A DNA stretch of 64,000 nucleotides from Effrenium voratum (GCA_963377175.1 CAUJNA010002890.1:1000010-1064009); one strand, 5' to 3'. Positions 27,979-37,930 are shown, counted from the stretch's first letter. Translations and numbers: made by a program. Notes: generated by a model not told the origin, from the letters alone.

Positions 27979-28212
27979 ACCTAACCTGACACGTTGAAGG
28001 GCACCCAAGCTGCCATGGCAACACTGGCGCACGCGGCTAGGGGAGGCCATGGACTGGCCAGGTTTGGGAGGGAGGGTCCACACTGCAACGTCCAGTTTCC
28101 CAAAATAAACTCTGCCTGAGGCGTGTGCTGGAAACAGATCCCTACCTCTTCAAGGTCATCCCACTGATGCGACTCGGCTCGAACGCTCGAAGTCTCGACG
28201 TGAGAAGCTCCG
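27979..28212 (+). CDS. Exon pair, junction unresolved
   Basis: TLKGTQAAMATLAHAARGGH and LARFGREGPHCNVQF, then in another frame LCLRRVLETDPYLFKVIPLM with RLGSNARSLD before GTGAGA. TAACGTCCAGTTTCC-like sequence occurs twice (27941, 28088). Confidence 0.4.
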
Positions 28213-28262
28213 AATGACCCGGAAATGGACACCCCAACACTTCTTCCCGGATTATTTGGGAC

Positions 28263-28371
28263 TAGGTTCCCCAGTACTGCCCTTCTCTCCCCTTTCTTGG
28301 GGTAGGGTTCCCCTAAAATAGACTGCAAACAAAAAGTCACCCTTATTTTCACCTCTCTACTGCAGGACCTA
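28263..28371 (+). mobile_element. Family B element (B8)
   Basis: TAGGTTCCCCAG ... CTCTACTGCAGGACCTA. Confidence 0.6.
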
Positions 28372-28373
28372 GG

Positions 28374-28490
28374 GGAGTTAATTGCTGCGGTGTCCCTCAG
28401 AAGGCCTTTGCGGCAGAGATAAGCTTGGGTGCTCCGGCGATGAACCGCTCTTTGGCTTCTCATGTACAACTTTGGGCCTAAGTTACAAAG
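28374..28490 (+). CDS. Exon after family B
   Basis: GVNCCGVPQKAFAAEISLGA then PAMNRSLASHVQLWA and TAA. Confidence 0.4.
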
Positions 28491-28825
28491 CAAGCGGAGC
28501 AGAAACTCACCATTTTGAGGTTCAAGAAACCACAGTTCGCCCCAATGAGCACGGGAAACCCCCGCCATTTTCTGGCTTTAGCCACTACAAGTCAACATGA
28601 TCCCAGGACGAGTCCAGGACGAGTCCTAAGGTTCTCAGAATCTGTTTGGGGTGTTGGCGTTCCCTGTGGCCTTCCCATGTATGACCATAGACCTGGCGAC
28701 CTGTTGAGGCTCCCTCGCGCCAGTCCAAAAAGTGTTTTCTCTTTTTGGTGCGTTTGGCTGGTACACTGGCAATATTGAGTTGGCATCCACCGGTGAGAGC
28801 CACATACATCTATAACTCATCTATA

Positions 28826-28912
28826 TGCCTAAGAATATGTTTCATCCTCCCTTGCTGGTTGTAAAGGCAATCTATCACTTCTTGTTCTTTCCCAGGGGGC
28901 TAAAGCAAGTGG
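28826..28912 (+). mobile_element. Family C element
   Basis: CCTAAGAATATGTTTCATCC ... CCAGGGGGCTAAAGCAA. Confidence 0.5.
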
Positions 28913-28964
28913 AAGCATAGTATTGCACACTTGGCACCTTCCGATTGGAATCTCTTCGGATGTA

Positions 28965-29048
28965 CACACCTGTGTCCTTTCCAAAGCCATCCAAGATTTG
29001 CCCTATCGGCCCTATACCCTGCGATTCATACAACCAGTGGTTGGCTAA
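28965..29048 (+). CDS. Possible exon
   Basis: CVLSKAIQDLPYRPYTLRFI then QPVVG and TAA. Confidence 0.35.
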   Translation, partial: HTCVLSKAIQDLPYRPYTLRFIQPVVG

Positions 29049-29310
29049 GGATTGTCATCTAGATTGGGCCAACCTTTCTCGTAATGCGGGTTGAGCCCAA
29101 GATCCGAGGGTAGGTGACTTTTCAGTTTATCCTTGGGGCAAAGTACATGGTCGAGAAGCATGGGAGTTGGGAGAAATGATGCCCCGAGGTGTCCATAGTC
29201 TCGTTGACCAACAATTGTGGGGTTTGTTCGGGGTCTAGGATCCAGACTCACATGTTGCTTTCCCCGGCTATGTCTCCCTCACCACATAGGTACTGATGCT
29301 TTGGACGAAA

Positions 29311-29450
29311 TCCACCTGAGTCACAATCAAAACCCGGGTAATTGGAGGGTAAGGGAGAATCCCCGCCATAAATGGGCACGGCCTCCTTTTCAATGCTTCA
29401 GTTACATAGTCCTGGGCAGACCATTTTAATGCCGGGTTTTGATTCTGACT
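29311..29450 (+). mobile_element. Family D element
   Basis: GAGTCACAATCAAAACCCGG ... CCGGGTTTTGATTCTGACTC inverted ends, GGGTAATTGG inside. Confidence 0.65.
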
Positions 29451-29469
29451 CCCCTGGGATGCACGAAGC

Positions 29470-29609
29470 TAGATTCAACACCACCTACTGTGGATGGACG
29501 AAATCCTGCACCTCCTCAGAAGCCCTGGAATGATGATTCCTCTCTTAATACCGAAGCTCGGGCTCTCCCTTGCGGACATGGGACGCATTGCACAGCCATG
29601 ATTTTGTGA
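29470..29609 (+). CDS. Exon ending in stop
   Basis: DSTPPTVDGRNPAPPQKPWN, DDSSLNTEARALPCGHGTHC then TAMIL and TGA. It includes a family M-like GGACGAAATCCTGCACC. Confidence 0.4.
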
Positions 29610-29616
29610 ACCAAAT

Positions 29617-29728
29617 CAGTCGGTTGCCGTTAGACGTGGGGACAGGCCTGAGCTTGAATCAGCTTTGGCGCAACCGGGGGGCGATGAAACAGTCCAACCA
29701 ACTGGCTCTTCCGCCCAAAAAGTGACAA
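29617..29728 (+). CDS. Possible exon
   Basis: DVGTGLSLNQLWRNRGAMKQ then SNQLALPPKK and TGA; a second open frame (ESALAQPGGDETVQPTGSSA) overlaps. Confidence 0.3.
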
Positions 29729-30036
29729 ACTGAACGTCATTGACTGGCCAAAATCAAAAAACGTGAGCTGCAGTCGGCAATCGGAACTGTGCGTGGTTGC
29801 CCTGCAAAAGTGTAGGCACATGTAGTTGATTCCCCTTGGGTGTGAGCTCATGTGTGTCACAGTCAAAAGACCTTTTTGTTTACTTGGGGTTAATGTTGAC
29901 ATGGTCATCCACCTGGTACTAAGGATCCTGAATCGCCAGTGTAATGATTCCCAGTAGGGGAACTGTGACCATAGCCCATATAAGGAGTGAAGACCATGGC
30001 TCGTATGAGCAACGTCCAAAACCTCCGTGTATGTAG

Positions 30037-30098
30037 TTCAGTAAGAGTTGCATCATATCGGCCTGTGCGCAAGCGACAACTCCACGCACGTTTTCGGT
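30037..30098 (+). CDS. Short basic exon
   Basis: VRVASYRPVRKRQLHARFRW followed by GTAAGC. Confidence 0.4.
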
Positions 30099-30299
30099 GG
30101 CGTAAGCAAAATGACGCCTAGCAAATCATGACACGTGGACGTGGCTTATATGAAACCCACAGGTGTGCGCCGAAAGGGATTTAGACAGCACATACATGGT
30201 GTTCTCCAATTTTTGGACCCCGTAAAATGGCAGATGTCCTTCAAATGTCCCTTTGAGACCTTATCCAAAAAGCTGCCCAACTTCCTTTGAAACACAAAT

Positions 30300-30597
30300 G
30301 GCTGTTTCTCACAGATGTTCTTGGGTTTCCCTTTGAGACACCCTTCAAAAAAGCGGCCCAGCTGCTTTTGAGACATCTCAACAAAGTCCGGCCGTGAGGT
30401 ACAGGACCTGGCTCTACCAGTGCCATTTCCTGAAGCCCGAGAGCATGGGGCGTGGCTTTGGCAGCGCATTTTTTTTTCTCGACAAGCGACTCGAGCGAGC
30501 GGTTCGCCGGCTGGGTGTTTGGGGCCAATCGAGCGAGTGAGCCGCCGGGGGTGGGGATTTTGGGGCCACTCGTTTTTGGCAGCGCTTGGACTCAAGG
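30300..30597 (+). CDS. GC-rich exon region, frame partly settled
   Basis: At 30300-30392 GFPFETPFKKAAQLLLRHLN ends at GTGAGG. From 30375 another frame with about 90% GC3 over 26 codons reads AVRYRTWLYQCHFLKPESMG. A third frame ends AAG|GTGAGT at 30598. Overlapping good frames may mean alternative exons. Confidence 0.4.
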
Positions 30598-30699
30598 TGA
30601 GTGTATAATTTTAGAAGTTCATGTGAGTGATTCCTTAAGTTCATTTGAGTCCAATCGGGTGACAGCGCCTGGAATCAAGGTGTATGATTCCTAAAGTTC

Positions 30700-30830
30700 A
30701 TGTCACAATCAAAACCCGGGTAAGCGAAGGTTGGTAAGGGACAATCCCAACCATAAATAGCTGCGGCCGCCTTCATAATTCTTTACATGGTTCTGGGTCG
30801 ACCATTCCAACACTGGGCTTTGATTGTGAC
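30700..30830 (+). mobile_element. Family D element
   Basis: GTCACAATCAAAACCCGG|GTAAGCGAAGG ... GGGCTTTGATTGTGACTC. Confidence 0.65.
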
Positions 30831-30941
30831 TCATGTGCGACTATCTGCTCCGACCAGTGGAAGTTTCTATGTATGAAACCAACAGGTAGAGCCCTGGCAA
30901 GTTACAAAGCATTGTGGTAGCCCTGAGTTCCGTTTCGGACT

Positions 30942-31041
30942 TACCTGGAGTCTCCATGACCCTTGAAAGAATGGTTGGTCATTTGACAAAATGTTGGGGT
31001 CATTAACCCATTTTTGACTTGGGTCAGAAGGAGACTCCAGG
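30942..31041 (+). mobile_element. Family A element (A13)
   Basis: TACCTGGAGTCTCCATGACC ... GAAGGAGACTCCAGG; part of a duplicated block (see 34105). Confidence 0.65.
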
Positions 31042-31053
31042 TCCACTTATAGT

Positions 31054-31254
31054 TTGATTTTCCGTTGGAAGACTGGATGCATGGAATTGGAGGACCCCCC
31101 ACTTCCCCTCCCCCTTAAGGTACGGCTCGTTGGCCCAGTTGCTGTATTGGATGCCCACAGACCGCCACTGACACTGACGCATGTCAGTGGATCCACTGGA
31201 TCGGAAGATGAGTCATTGGGCTTGCGGCTTGCCGAATCGCACGAAAGGCTTTAG
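31054..31254 (+). CDS. Exon ending in stop
   Basis: MELEDPPLPLPLKVRLVGPV, AVLDAHRPPLTLTHVSGSTG, SEDESLGLRLAESHERL, TAG. The first half is duplicated at about 34212-34325 with a one-base insertion that breaks this frame. Confidence 0.45.
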   Translation: MIFRWKTGCMELEDPPLPLPLKVRLVGPVAVLDAHRPPLTLTHVSGSTGSEDESLGLRLAESHERL

Positions 31255-31392
31255 CGTCACTGTTGGATCATGTTGTTTGATTTGTGTGGTTGTTTTTGTT
31301 CTTTTTAGTGGTTGTTTCGTTCTTTTTGGTTCTTTTGATTTTTTGCTTGGTTCTCCGTAAGGGGGCTGCCAAAAACAACGTTGGGCAGCTTA

Positions 31393-31502
31393 GTGCCATC
31401 GCATCGGACAGCCCAAAAGACTTGAATATCGGCTGCCAGGAGGAAAGGACTTGGACTATGTCGTGCGCAAGGCGGATGCCAACTCAGACGTGGACCACTT
31501 GG
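31393..31502 (+). CDS. Exon of unknown gene
   Basis: After GGCAGCTTAG: HRIGQPKRLEYRLPGGKDLD then YVVRKADANSDVDHL, with about two-thirds GC3. Ends at family E. Confidence 0.55.
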
Positions 31503-31646
31503 GTGTTCGATTCACCAAGTTAGCAAGTTGTTCGCAAAGCTATAACCGTAACCGGTTCATAAGGCTGTTAAATGGAGTTGACCCTGTTATTACTGGGTTG
31601 TAACTTAGGTGGCCAACCGCTTACTAACTTGGAGACCCGTCCAAGT
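31503..31646 (+). mobile_element. Family E element
   Basis: GGGTGTTCGATTCACCAAGT ... CTTGGAGACCCGTCCAAGTA. Confidence 0.65.
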
Positions 31647-31782
31647 ATGTGTGTGTGTGTGCGTTTTGGGCCTCATGTGTCTTGTGTGTGTGAGCCGACG
31701 GATACACGTTACAGGAGGTTCTACATAGTGTATTGACGGCATAGTAAGGGGATCGCGCAGTTGCAACGTGCAAAGAATGACA

Positions 31783-32000
31783 ATGTACCTGGACCCTCAA
31801 ACTACCCGCGCAAATTGAATTTAAGCCAATCATTGTGGGCAATATCCCATTTGTAAGGGCAGTGCCAGGGTCCAGATGGGCCTTTCGTCATACTCTTGGG
31901 GTGTCTTGTGGCCCTAAGGCTCCCAATATCTGTCTTGCTGCAGTTTCTATTGTATTCGGGAACCGGGGAAAACATGATGTGAAACCTAGAGGTTAAGAAA
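31783..32000 (+). repeat. Family S element and adjoining R repeat
   Basis: TACCTGGACCCTCAAAC ... CAGGGTCCAG, then TGTCTTGTGGCCCTAAGG and GTGAAACCTAGAGGTTAA as at 687-860. Confidence 0.55.
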
Positions 32001-32018
32001 ATCCAGGTTACCTATACT

Positions 32019-32130
32019 TGGTGGCTCCCAGCCATCCGGTTCCTTAGCCTTTTAGCTCTTTAGTTTTTAGTGGTAGTTTCCATTGAACCCACCAAAAGTC
32101 AAACTTTTAGTGGGGGATCTGAGGGCAGCA
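32019..32130 (+). mobile_element. Family J element
   Basis: GTGGCTCCCAGCCATCC ... ACTTTTAGTGGGGGATCTGA ... GGGCAG; GT and AG at the ends. Confidence 0.6.
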
Positions 32131-32206
32131 AGTCCCTGGACCCCCACAGCACGCCTGCCTTTGTACCAGTTTGGCAGAAACGCGGCGCGGGGTCTATCTG
32201 TCCAGG
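32131..32206 (+). CDS. Exon after family J
   Basis: Best frames SLDPHSTPAFVPVWQKRGAG and VPGPPQHACLCTSLAETRRG, ending AG|GTACTG. Confidence 0.4.
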
Positions 32207-32488
32207 TACTGTTCGAGTCCACCCTCAAAGAACGTGTGGGGTTTGCGCCTTTCAATAAAGAGGCCCAACAAGATTCTTCGAAGTCGATGGATGCATGTCG
32301 GGGTCCATTAGAGTTCCAGCTACCCCCTACTCCTAATACCAGTTTCTTGGGTATCATGTCAAGCCTCTACTAAGAAAGGAGCTATTTACCATAAAGAACC
32401 AGGTTGGTTCAAACAAATACCATCAAAAAGGCGGGTACAGTATTTCGAGTACGTAGTCGCTGAGTGCATTCTCCCGTGCGCAGACCCT

Positions 32489-32613
32489 GGATAGTTTCTG
32501 CCTGGATCTAGCGCCTGCGCCTCAGACGTTTTGGATCGAGCCGCGAGCGTCCCGAGTTGCGGAACTTGGACTTTGGCAGCTGTTTTTTGTGGTTTCACAG
32601 GGCAACCAAACTA
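32489..32613 (+). CDS. Exon reaching family B with in-frame TAG
   Basis: SACASDVLDRAASVPSCGTW then TLAAVFCGFTGQPN, TAG|GTCCCC. Same geometry as at 24095. Confidence 0.45.
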
Positions 32614-32703
32614 GGTCCCCCAGGAGGGTTTCGGTTCCCCTACTGAAATAGACATCAGCAAAAAGTTGGTACCCTTATTCAAACCTCTCTACTGGAGGAC
32701 CTA
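32612..32703 (+). mobile_element. Family B element (B9), shortened
   Basis: TAGGTCCCCCAGG ... CTACTGGAGGACCTA. Confidence 0.6.
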
Positions 32704-32814
32704 AGGAACACCACTTTGGACTCACTTCCAGGGTTTTCCGAGCAATTTATTTTTTTCTCACTCCATGGACTTGAGTCACTTTTTAGGTTTGGACCCGAGC
32801 CTGTTTAATCTTGG

Positions 32815-32920
32815 TGGCTCCCAGCTCCGGTTCCTTAGCCTTTTAGCTTTTTAGTTTTTAGTGGCAGTTTCCATTTAACCCACTAAAAGTTAAGCTTTTA
32901 GCGGGGGATATGAGGGCAGG
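32815..32920 (+). mobile_element. Family J element
   Basis: GTGGCTCCCAGCTCCGG ... CTTTTAGCGGGGGATATGAG ... GCAG. Confidence 0.6.
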
Positions 32921-33056
32921 CCAGTAACGAATCTGAAGAGGGTACCCTCCCCCAGACTAACATGGAGGCTCCCAGGTCCCCCTCTGGAAGTGCCAGGTTC
33001 AGTCAAAGAAGAAAAACAGATACGGCGAATCATTCGGGCCGGAATCCCCAAAATAG
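32921..33056 (+). CDS. Exon of unknown gene
   Basis: VTNLKRVPSPRLTWRLPGPP, LEVPGSVKEEKQIRRIIRAG then IPKI before GTGTTT. AATCTGAAGAGGGTACCCTC recurs at 33203 and, varied, at 41513. Confidence 0.45.
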
Positions 33057-33084
33057 GTGTTTGCAGGAACCTGCCTTTTAGACT

Positions 33085-33190
33085 CACTCCCTGAGTTCAT
33101 GGACTTGAGACGCTTTTTGGGTTTGGACCATTGTAGTGATAAACAAAGAGTTCGAACTTTTTTTGGCCAGTCCACTCAGGAAGTGAGTTT
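33085..33190 (+). mobile_element. Family I element
   Basis: CTCACTCCCTGAGTTCATGG ... CCAGTCCACTCAGGAAGTGA. Confidence 0.6.
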
Positions 33191-33299
33191 AGCCTGTTGA
33201 ATGAATCTGAAGAGGGTACCCTCCCCCAGGCGATTCCAAAGCTCCCATGGAAGACTTGACCCATGTTCAGGCCTTCTGGGAGCTTCCGGCAGTCTGAGG

Positions 33300-33440
33300 G
33301 AGTGAATTAATTTTCCACCCGGCGGATTCACCGCTCCTGTCAAAAGCTTCCTGTCCTTGGCTTCGAACTTTTTGGGCGTGGACCATTTGGGTAAGCAAAA
33401 GTTTGGGCTCGTTTTTCTGGCACTCAGGAAGTGAGCCACG
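33300..33440 (+). mobile_element. Family I element, diverged
   Basis: Right end CACTCAGGAAGTGAG and internal GACCATTTGGGTAAGCAAAA. Confidence 0.45.
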
Positions 33441-33619
33441 GGTTCTTTCATATGTCGAGCCCTTCTGACTCATGACAGTTGTTTTTTTTGTTTTTTGTTG
33501 TATGCGACCCACGTGCTGCCCGATGTTCAGTGTGTTTCATCCTTTGAAATTCTCCTTCGGTGGGTGCCCGGCAAAAACGTGGTCTCCATTCTTCCCACCA
33601 GGTCAACAGTTTCAAGACG

Positions 33620-33740
33620 TTGTGACTATCATGGGTGTCCTTTGCAGGTTACTTTGGGTAGAAATGGATGGCACTGGTTTAGATTGGCTTTACTCCATTT
33701 ACCAGCGAAACCAAGCTATTTTACCAGAGGACCGCTATGG
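33620..33740 (+). mobile_element. Family F element
   Basis: GTGACTATCATGGGTGTCC ... GAAATGGATGGCACTGGTTT ... GGACCGCTATGG. Confidence 0.55.
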
Positions 33741-34104
33741 TGACTCTACGTTTTGTTATCAAGGCGAGTTACCTGTTCATATTGTGCGTCTCTGCATGCC
33801 AGTTCACGGCAACTTCTCTTCAAAAGATGCCGCAAGGGACAGATGATCATCAGAAAGGCTCTATGTTTACCTCCCCCCACTTTTTGTGATACCAAGGATA
33901 TCTGACAAAGTCACAAGGATGGTCTGCTTGAGTAACCCAGCAAGTCCGCTTTGACGTGACCAAGAAGCTCTAAAGTGACGCAGTCACAAGGATGGCTTAT
34001 TTTGGCATCATACGTTGGATCGACGAAATCCTGCACCACCTAAATACCAACCAACGATGGTTTCCCGCGGATTCAAAGTGGTGCAGGAAATCGTCCATCC
34101 ACAG

Positions 34105-34200
34105 TACCTGGAGTCTCCATGACCCTTAAAAAATGGGTCAATGACCCCAACATTTCGGGTAATGACCAACCATTTTTTGAGGGTGATGGAGACTCCAGGT
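34105..34200 (+). mobile_element. Family A element (A14)
   Basis: GTACCTGGAGTCTCCATGAC ... GATGGAGACTCCAGG, followed by CGACTTATAG as at 31042. Confidence 0.65.
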
Positions 34201-34371
34201 CGACTTATAGTTCGATTTTCCATTGGGAAAGACTGGATACATGGAATTGGAGGACCCCCCACTTCCCCTCCCCCCTTAAGGTGGGGCTCGTTGGCACAGT
34301 TGCTGTATTGGATGCCCACAACCCTTTCAGGTAGAAAGGTTTATTGCCCACAACCCTTTGACTCGTGCAGG

Positions 34372-34490
34372 ATGTGGGACTGCCGATGGTCACCGATGAT
34401 GGTCTATGCCGAAGCCTACAGACTGACAGCAGATGCTTGCGCTTTCCAACATGCCGTGGAGCTTAACTTGAGTCCGCCTTTTTCAGGGTA
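34372..34490 (+). CDS. Exon of unknown gene
   Basis: After CTCGTGCAG: MWDCRWSPMMVYAEAYRLTA then DACAFQHAVELNLSPPFSG. A second frame is also open. Confidence 0.4.
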
Positions 34491-34603
34491 CTCTTTTGGG
34501 TTGCTTTAAAGGGAAGCCCCAAACGGAGCTACCATTGTGGTGGCTCCCCTTTGAAATGAACCCACACAGGTTCGGGCAACTATGCTCTATTTGAGAGAAG
34601 CAC

Positions 34604-34789
34604 ATGTGTTACCCAAGACCAGAGCGCTCACACAAATTGTTCAGACGTTCTTGTTCAGGAACCTTCGTAATTGTGGCTATGGGTGTGTCTTTTGGTGAGG
34701 TGTTTGTTTTGGTTCATGGGGATCCCAGGCTCGCTTCCCGAGTTTTCGGTTCTTATACTTTGGGGGACCGTTGCTTTGTGGCAAACTGA
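34604..34789 (+). CDS. Small ORF or exon
   Basis: YPRPERSHKLFRRSCSGTFV, IVAMGVSFGEVFVLVHGDPR, ASRVFGSYTLGDRCFVAN, TGA. Confidence 0.4.
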   Translation: MCYPRPERSHKLFRRSCSGTFVIVAMGVSFGEVFVLVHGDPRLASRVFGSYTLGDRCFVAN

Positions 34790-34954
34790 AGAATCAGACT
34801 TGCTTTGGCCAGTGCACTCAGGGGAAGAAACAGGTATTTGGGAGATGTTACTATGCATGCGTCTTTTTTGAGGGTACCTTTTTTTCGTCGTTTTCAACGG
34901 ACACCGAAAGGGAAACACACAATTTTGGTGGGTCCCCTAAAACAGGTTGTGTTA

Positions 34955-35079
34955 GAGGTATTGTTGTTGCCATGAGGCCCTGATCATGTTCCTCTCCTCC
35001 CTCACCTGCAGCAGCCAAATTGACCCGCGCTTAGATACTGCTGGCCGGCGCTCGCGCATGACTTGCCTTAGATGAGCTG
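34955..35079 (+). CDS. Exon ending in stop
   Basis: CCCHEALIMFLSSLTCSSQI then DPRLDTAGRRSRMTCLR and TGA; about three-quarters GC3 over the later codons. Confidence 0.5.
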
Positions 35080-35104
35080 TTTGCAACATCCCCTGCCCAG
35101 TGAT

Positions 35105-35262
35105 TTCATTCAGCCGCACTTTGGTGCTCGGCTGAGATAGTATGTTGTTAGAATCCTGGGCTGTAGCCCACTCACAAGTCCGCCTAGGTGGAGTTAGCCT
35201 TGTTCGTGGGCTGTAACTCAGGTGGCTAACCATTTACTAGACTTGGCCGAACATCCAAGTAC
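35105..35262 (+). mobile_element. Family E element
   Basis: TGGTGCTCGGCTGAGATAG ... TTGGCCGAACATCCAAGTA. Confidence 0.55.
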
Positions 35263-35404
35263 AGCGGGTAACCAAAGGAGCCACTCAATATAACACCCAA
35301 AAGGAGAATCAGCTGGTTACCCCAGCGCTTCCAGCTACCACTATAGTAGGGAACTAGGGGAAACGGTACTGTCGAACCTTGAGGTACAATGCCTGGTTAC
35401 CTGC

Positions 35405-35510
35405 CATAGCAAAGGTGTCCTGCGTGCGTGTTTTGGTGGAAATCGATGGCCCTTGGTTGCTTCACAATCTACCAGAGCCGTCTATGCTCAACCAAAAGGA
35501 CACCTATGTA
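35405..35510 (+). mobile_element. Family F element
   Basis: AAGGTGTCCTGCG ... AAAAGGACACCTATG. Confidence 0.6.
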
Positions 35511-35633
35511 CTATGGTTCCCGTTGCTCAGGTTTTTTGGTCCTGGAGGGTTGGGAGTTGGGCTCTCCTCGAATCAGAGTCTGCGGTTTCCCCTTATTTTT
35601 TTAAATGTGTTTCTGGACCCCCGTTAGTGACCT
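35511..35633 (+). CDS. Possible exon with stop
   Basis: VPVAQVFWSWRVGSWALLES then AVSPYFFKCVSGPPLVT and TAA. Confidence 0.35.
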
Positions 35634-35634
35634 A

Positions 35635-35742
35635 AGATATAACCCGCTTATAAGGCTCTCTAAGTGGAGGTAACGTTGTTAGTAGGTCAAAGCCCGGGTG
35701 GCCCTTTGCAATTACTAACTTGGCAACGAACGTCCGAGTAAG
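35635..35742 (+). mobile_element. Family E element, left end eroded
   Basis: ATAACCCGCTTATAAGG ... TTGGCAACGAACGTCCGAG. Confidence 0.5.
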
Positions 35743-36079
35743 GATTGCTATGGCAGCAAGTTCTTCTCATAGGTGTCCTTGTTGTATGTTTGGTTGGTTA
35801 CAAATCGATGGGTGCCACTGGTTTTTGTTTTGTTTTATTCCCTTCACCAGGGCCATCTGCTTTTCTCAGACGGCGGTGACGGGAATGAGAAATGGAATGA
35901 TCCCGAGAAGAACCATGGATCCGATGTGGCTTCCTTGATTCGGGAATCCCTTCCGGTTCATTCCCAACACACGAAAGTGTCATTCCCTACCTGAGCAACA
36001 GCAATCAATTCTCAAGACTTTGTGCTTTTTCACCCCAAGCCACCGACACACCGTCCCACACAGCAGCCTTTTTGTAAGC

Positions 36080-36241
36080 GACTTGGGTGTTCGTTTCGCC
36101 AAGTCAGCATGTTGCTAGAAGCCTACGTTACAACCCGCCTTTCTTTTCAAAGTCCCCCGTTCAGTGGAGATAACCTTGTTAGTGGGTTACAACCCGCGTG
36201 GCCTGTTAAACTTACCGAGACTTGGCGAATCGAACATTCCA
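36080..36241 (+). mobile_element. Family E element
   Basis: ACTTGGGTGTTCGTTTCGCC ... TTGGCGAATCGAACATTCCA. Confidence 0.6.
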
Positions 36242-36409
36242 GTAGGTTACCAAGCGGCCCGTCGGGAACTGATTAAGCACAAGTTGGGTTTCAGCTGGAG
36301 GGCCCGAGCTTTTTGTCAGCCACGAACCTGGTTCAACCGATTTTTCCGCGGTACCGAAAAACGATTCTCTTGTTCCATAAGCTGGAGTTTACGAAGCAGT
36401 CGTTGCTAA
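36242..36409 (+). CDS. Exon of unknown gene
   Basis: VGYQAARRELIKHKLGFSWR then ARAFCQPRTWFNRFFRGTEK and on to TAA. Basic. Directly after family E. Confidence 0.45.
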   Translation, partial: VGYQAARRELIKHKLGFSWRARAFCQPRTWFNRFFRGTEKRFSCSISWSLRSSRC

Positions 36410-36439
36410 GGTGTCTACATATCGATGCTATATTTCAGG

Positions 36440-36604
36440 GTTGACTCAATATGGCTGCTCAAAGCATATGGTATCCAAGTATTTGCCACACAGGATGGAA
36501 ACAAGGACTACCTGCGTGGCCCTAGCTCTGAAAAAGAATGAGCCACACTCAGATGAATCAGAAATTGATTGCATATCTGTTGAATTCCTTTGTATACCTA
36601 GAGG
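36440..36604 (+). CDS. Exon of unknown gene
   Basis: After TATATTTCAG: LTQYGCSKHMVSKYLPHRME, TRTTCVALALKKNEPHSDES, EIDCISVEFLCIP, then GTGGGC. Confidence 0.45.
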
Positions 36605-36662
36605 TGGGCCAAGCTTGTGAGTGGCGGCTAAAATTTGTTTGAGGTGACCCCTGATTGATGAC

Positions 36663-37250
36663 TTGGACTTGGATTTGAAGCCCTTGGTTCTTGTTGAGGG
36701 TAAGTGGGAAACCGCCCCGTACACCACCGGCCTCCAAGCCACTATTTACGGGGAAGCACTTTGGCACACCTCCAAGAAACCTACACTGTTTAGGAGTCAA
36801 CCACAGAAGTTAGGCGTACTTCCGTTTGCTCAAGAATATGTTTTATCTTCCCCTGTTGGTCTTAAAGGGAACCTATCACTACTGAAAAACAAAGTATTTT
36901 CCAGGGGCTTAAGCAAATTGAAGCGTAGGTTGGGTGGCTGTTGGCACCTCGCCCAGATCATCGCTGTTTGCTGCGTGGGCATATTGAGCGTCTCTGCCTC
37001 CATGTACTGCAACACCCCGAAGGCGCACGCATCAGCAGCTTTGGTTTCTTTCCTTCGAAAGCAAATGGACTCGTGTTTAACTTTGCTGGTTGTTGGCATG
37101 TGCTTTTGTGATATGTTTTCTTTAAGTCTTTCTTGGCAAAAATGCAGTTCGGTCCATTTCTTTTTTTTGGGGTATGCTTTAAAAACATACGTGTTTCTTG
37201 CTACGCCAAGGGTTGGACTTAGCGAACTTCCCGTCTCACTTCCTCTCTGA
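36663..37250 (+). CDS. Long ORF with in-frame family C element
   Basis: 195 codons to TGA. N-part DLKPLVLVEGKWETAPYTTG and LQATIYGEALWHTSKKPTLF. The family C element 36824-36904 (GTTTGCTC...TTTTCCAG) is 81 nt, a multiple of three, so both spliced and unspliced forms stay open. C-part HLAQIIAVCCVGILSVSASM and CLTLLVVGMCFCDMFSLSLS are hydrophobic, likely two membrane helices. Longest non-repetitive + frame in the window; no family recognised. Confidence 0.5.
   Translation: MDLDLKPLVLVEGKWETAPYTTGLQATIYGEALWHTSKKPTLFRSQPQKLGVLPFAQEYVLSSPVGLKGNLSLLKNKVFSRGLSKLKRRLGGCWHLAQIIAVCCVGILSVSASMYCNTPKAHASAALVSFLRKQMDSCLTLLVVGMCFCDMFSLSLSWQKCSSVHFFFLGYALKTYVFLATPRVGLSELPVSLPL
36824..36904 (+). mobile_element. 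Family C element, 81-nt intron candidate
   Basis: GTTTGCTCAAGAATATGTTT ... AAAGTATTTTCCAG; phase 2 both sides. Confidence 0.6.
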
Positions 37251-37404
37251 ACTTGAGAGCTTCTGAATGTGGGAGAGAAAGGCCATGCTGATGATGTAAA
37301 TTGGTGAATAACTTACAATAGGGGACCCCCCCCAAAAAAAAAGCAAATTGCTTTGTTTTGGCCTCTTTTTCTTCACCAGGAAATAAAACACGGGGTAGCC
37401 TCAA

Positions 37405-37614
37405 GCCCTTGCAACATGTTTGCACCTTGCTCACAATGCACTCTTTGACTATCCAAGGACTTGGTTGTGCAAAGCTGATCATGTTTTCCCTTGCGCCGTT
37501 CGGATTGGGATTGGGATGGACTCCAGTTTGAGTTTGGTCACTCAACTCTGTGACTTGAACCTCAAACCAGACATCTGCGCATTGTGGGTTTGGCTGGCCT
37601 TGGGGTGGTTTTGA
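37405..37614 (+). CDS. Exon or ORF ending in stop
   Basis: LHLAHNALFDYPRTWLCKAD, HVFPCAVRIGIGMDSSLSLV, LCDLNLKPDICALWVWLALG, TGA. Confidence 0.45.
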   Translation, partial: ALATCLHLAHNALFDYPRTWLCKADHVFPCAVRIGIGMDSSLSLVTQLCDLNLKPDICALWVWLALGWF

Positions 37615-37930
37615 AGGCAAGGGAACTAGACGCCACTAGGGGTGGGGTCCCCAATTTGCAGCCCAACTTCGCATCACGCGCCAACAGTAAGCTGAAGCAT
37701 TGCAGAGTGCCAAATAGCTTATCGTAAATATTTCTAACCAGCCAAAACCCCCACCAACCCCCACTCAAGGGGATGGGTATACGTATCCTTTGGTTTTCGT
37801 AGTCCCCATATTTTTTAAGTCCAGTCCCTAGGTGGCCTGGAATTGAGTTACTTTGTGCATGAGCACATCGCCGAACCACAAGTTCGGTTTTTGGCCAATC
37901 GCGAAGTGAGGCAACGGATTTGAGGGAGAC

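Noticed and set aside
27981..28568. 195-codon - strand ORF
   Set aside because: Runs through a family B element and opposes + segments with donor GTGAGA and GC-rich third positions.
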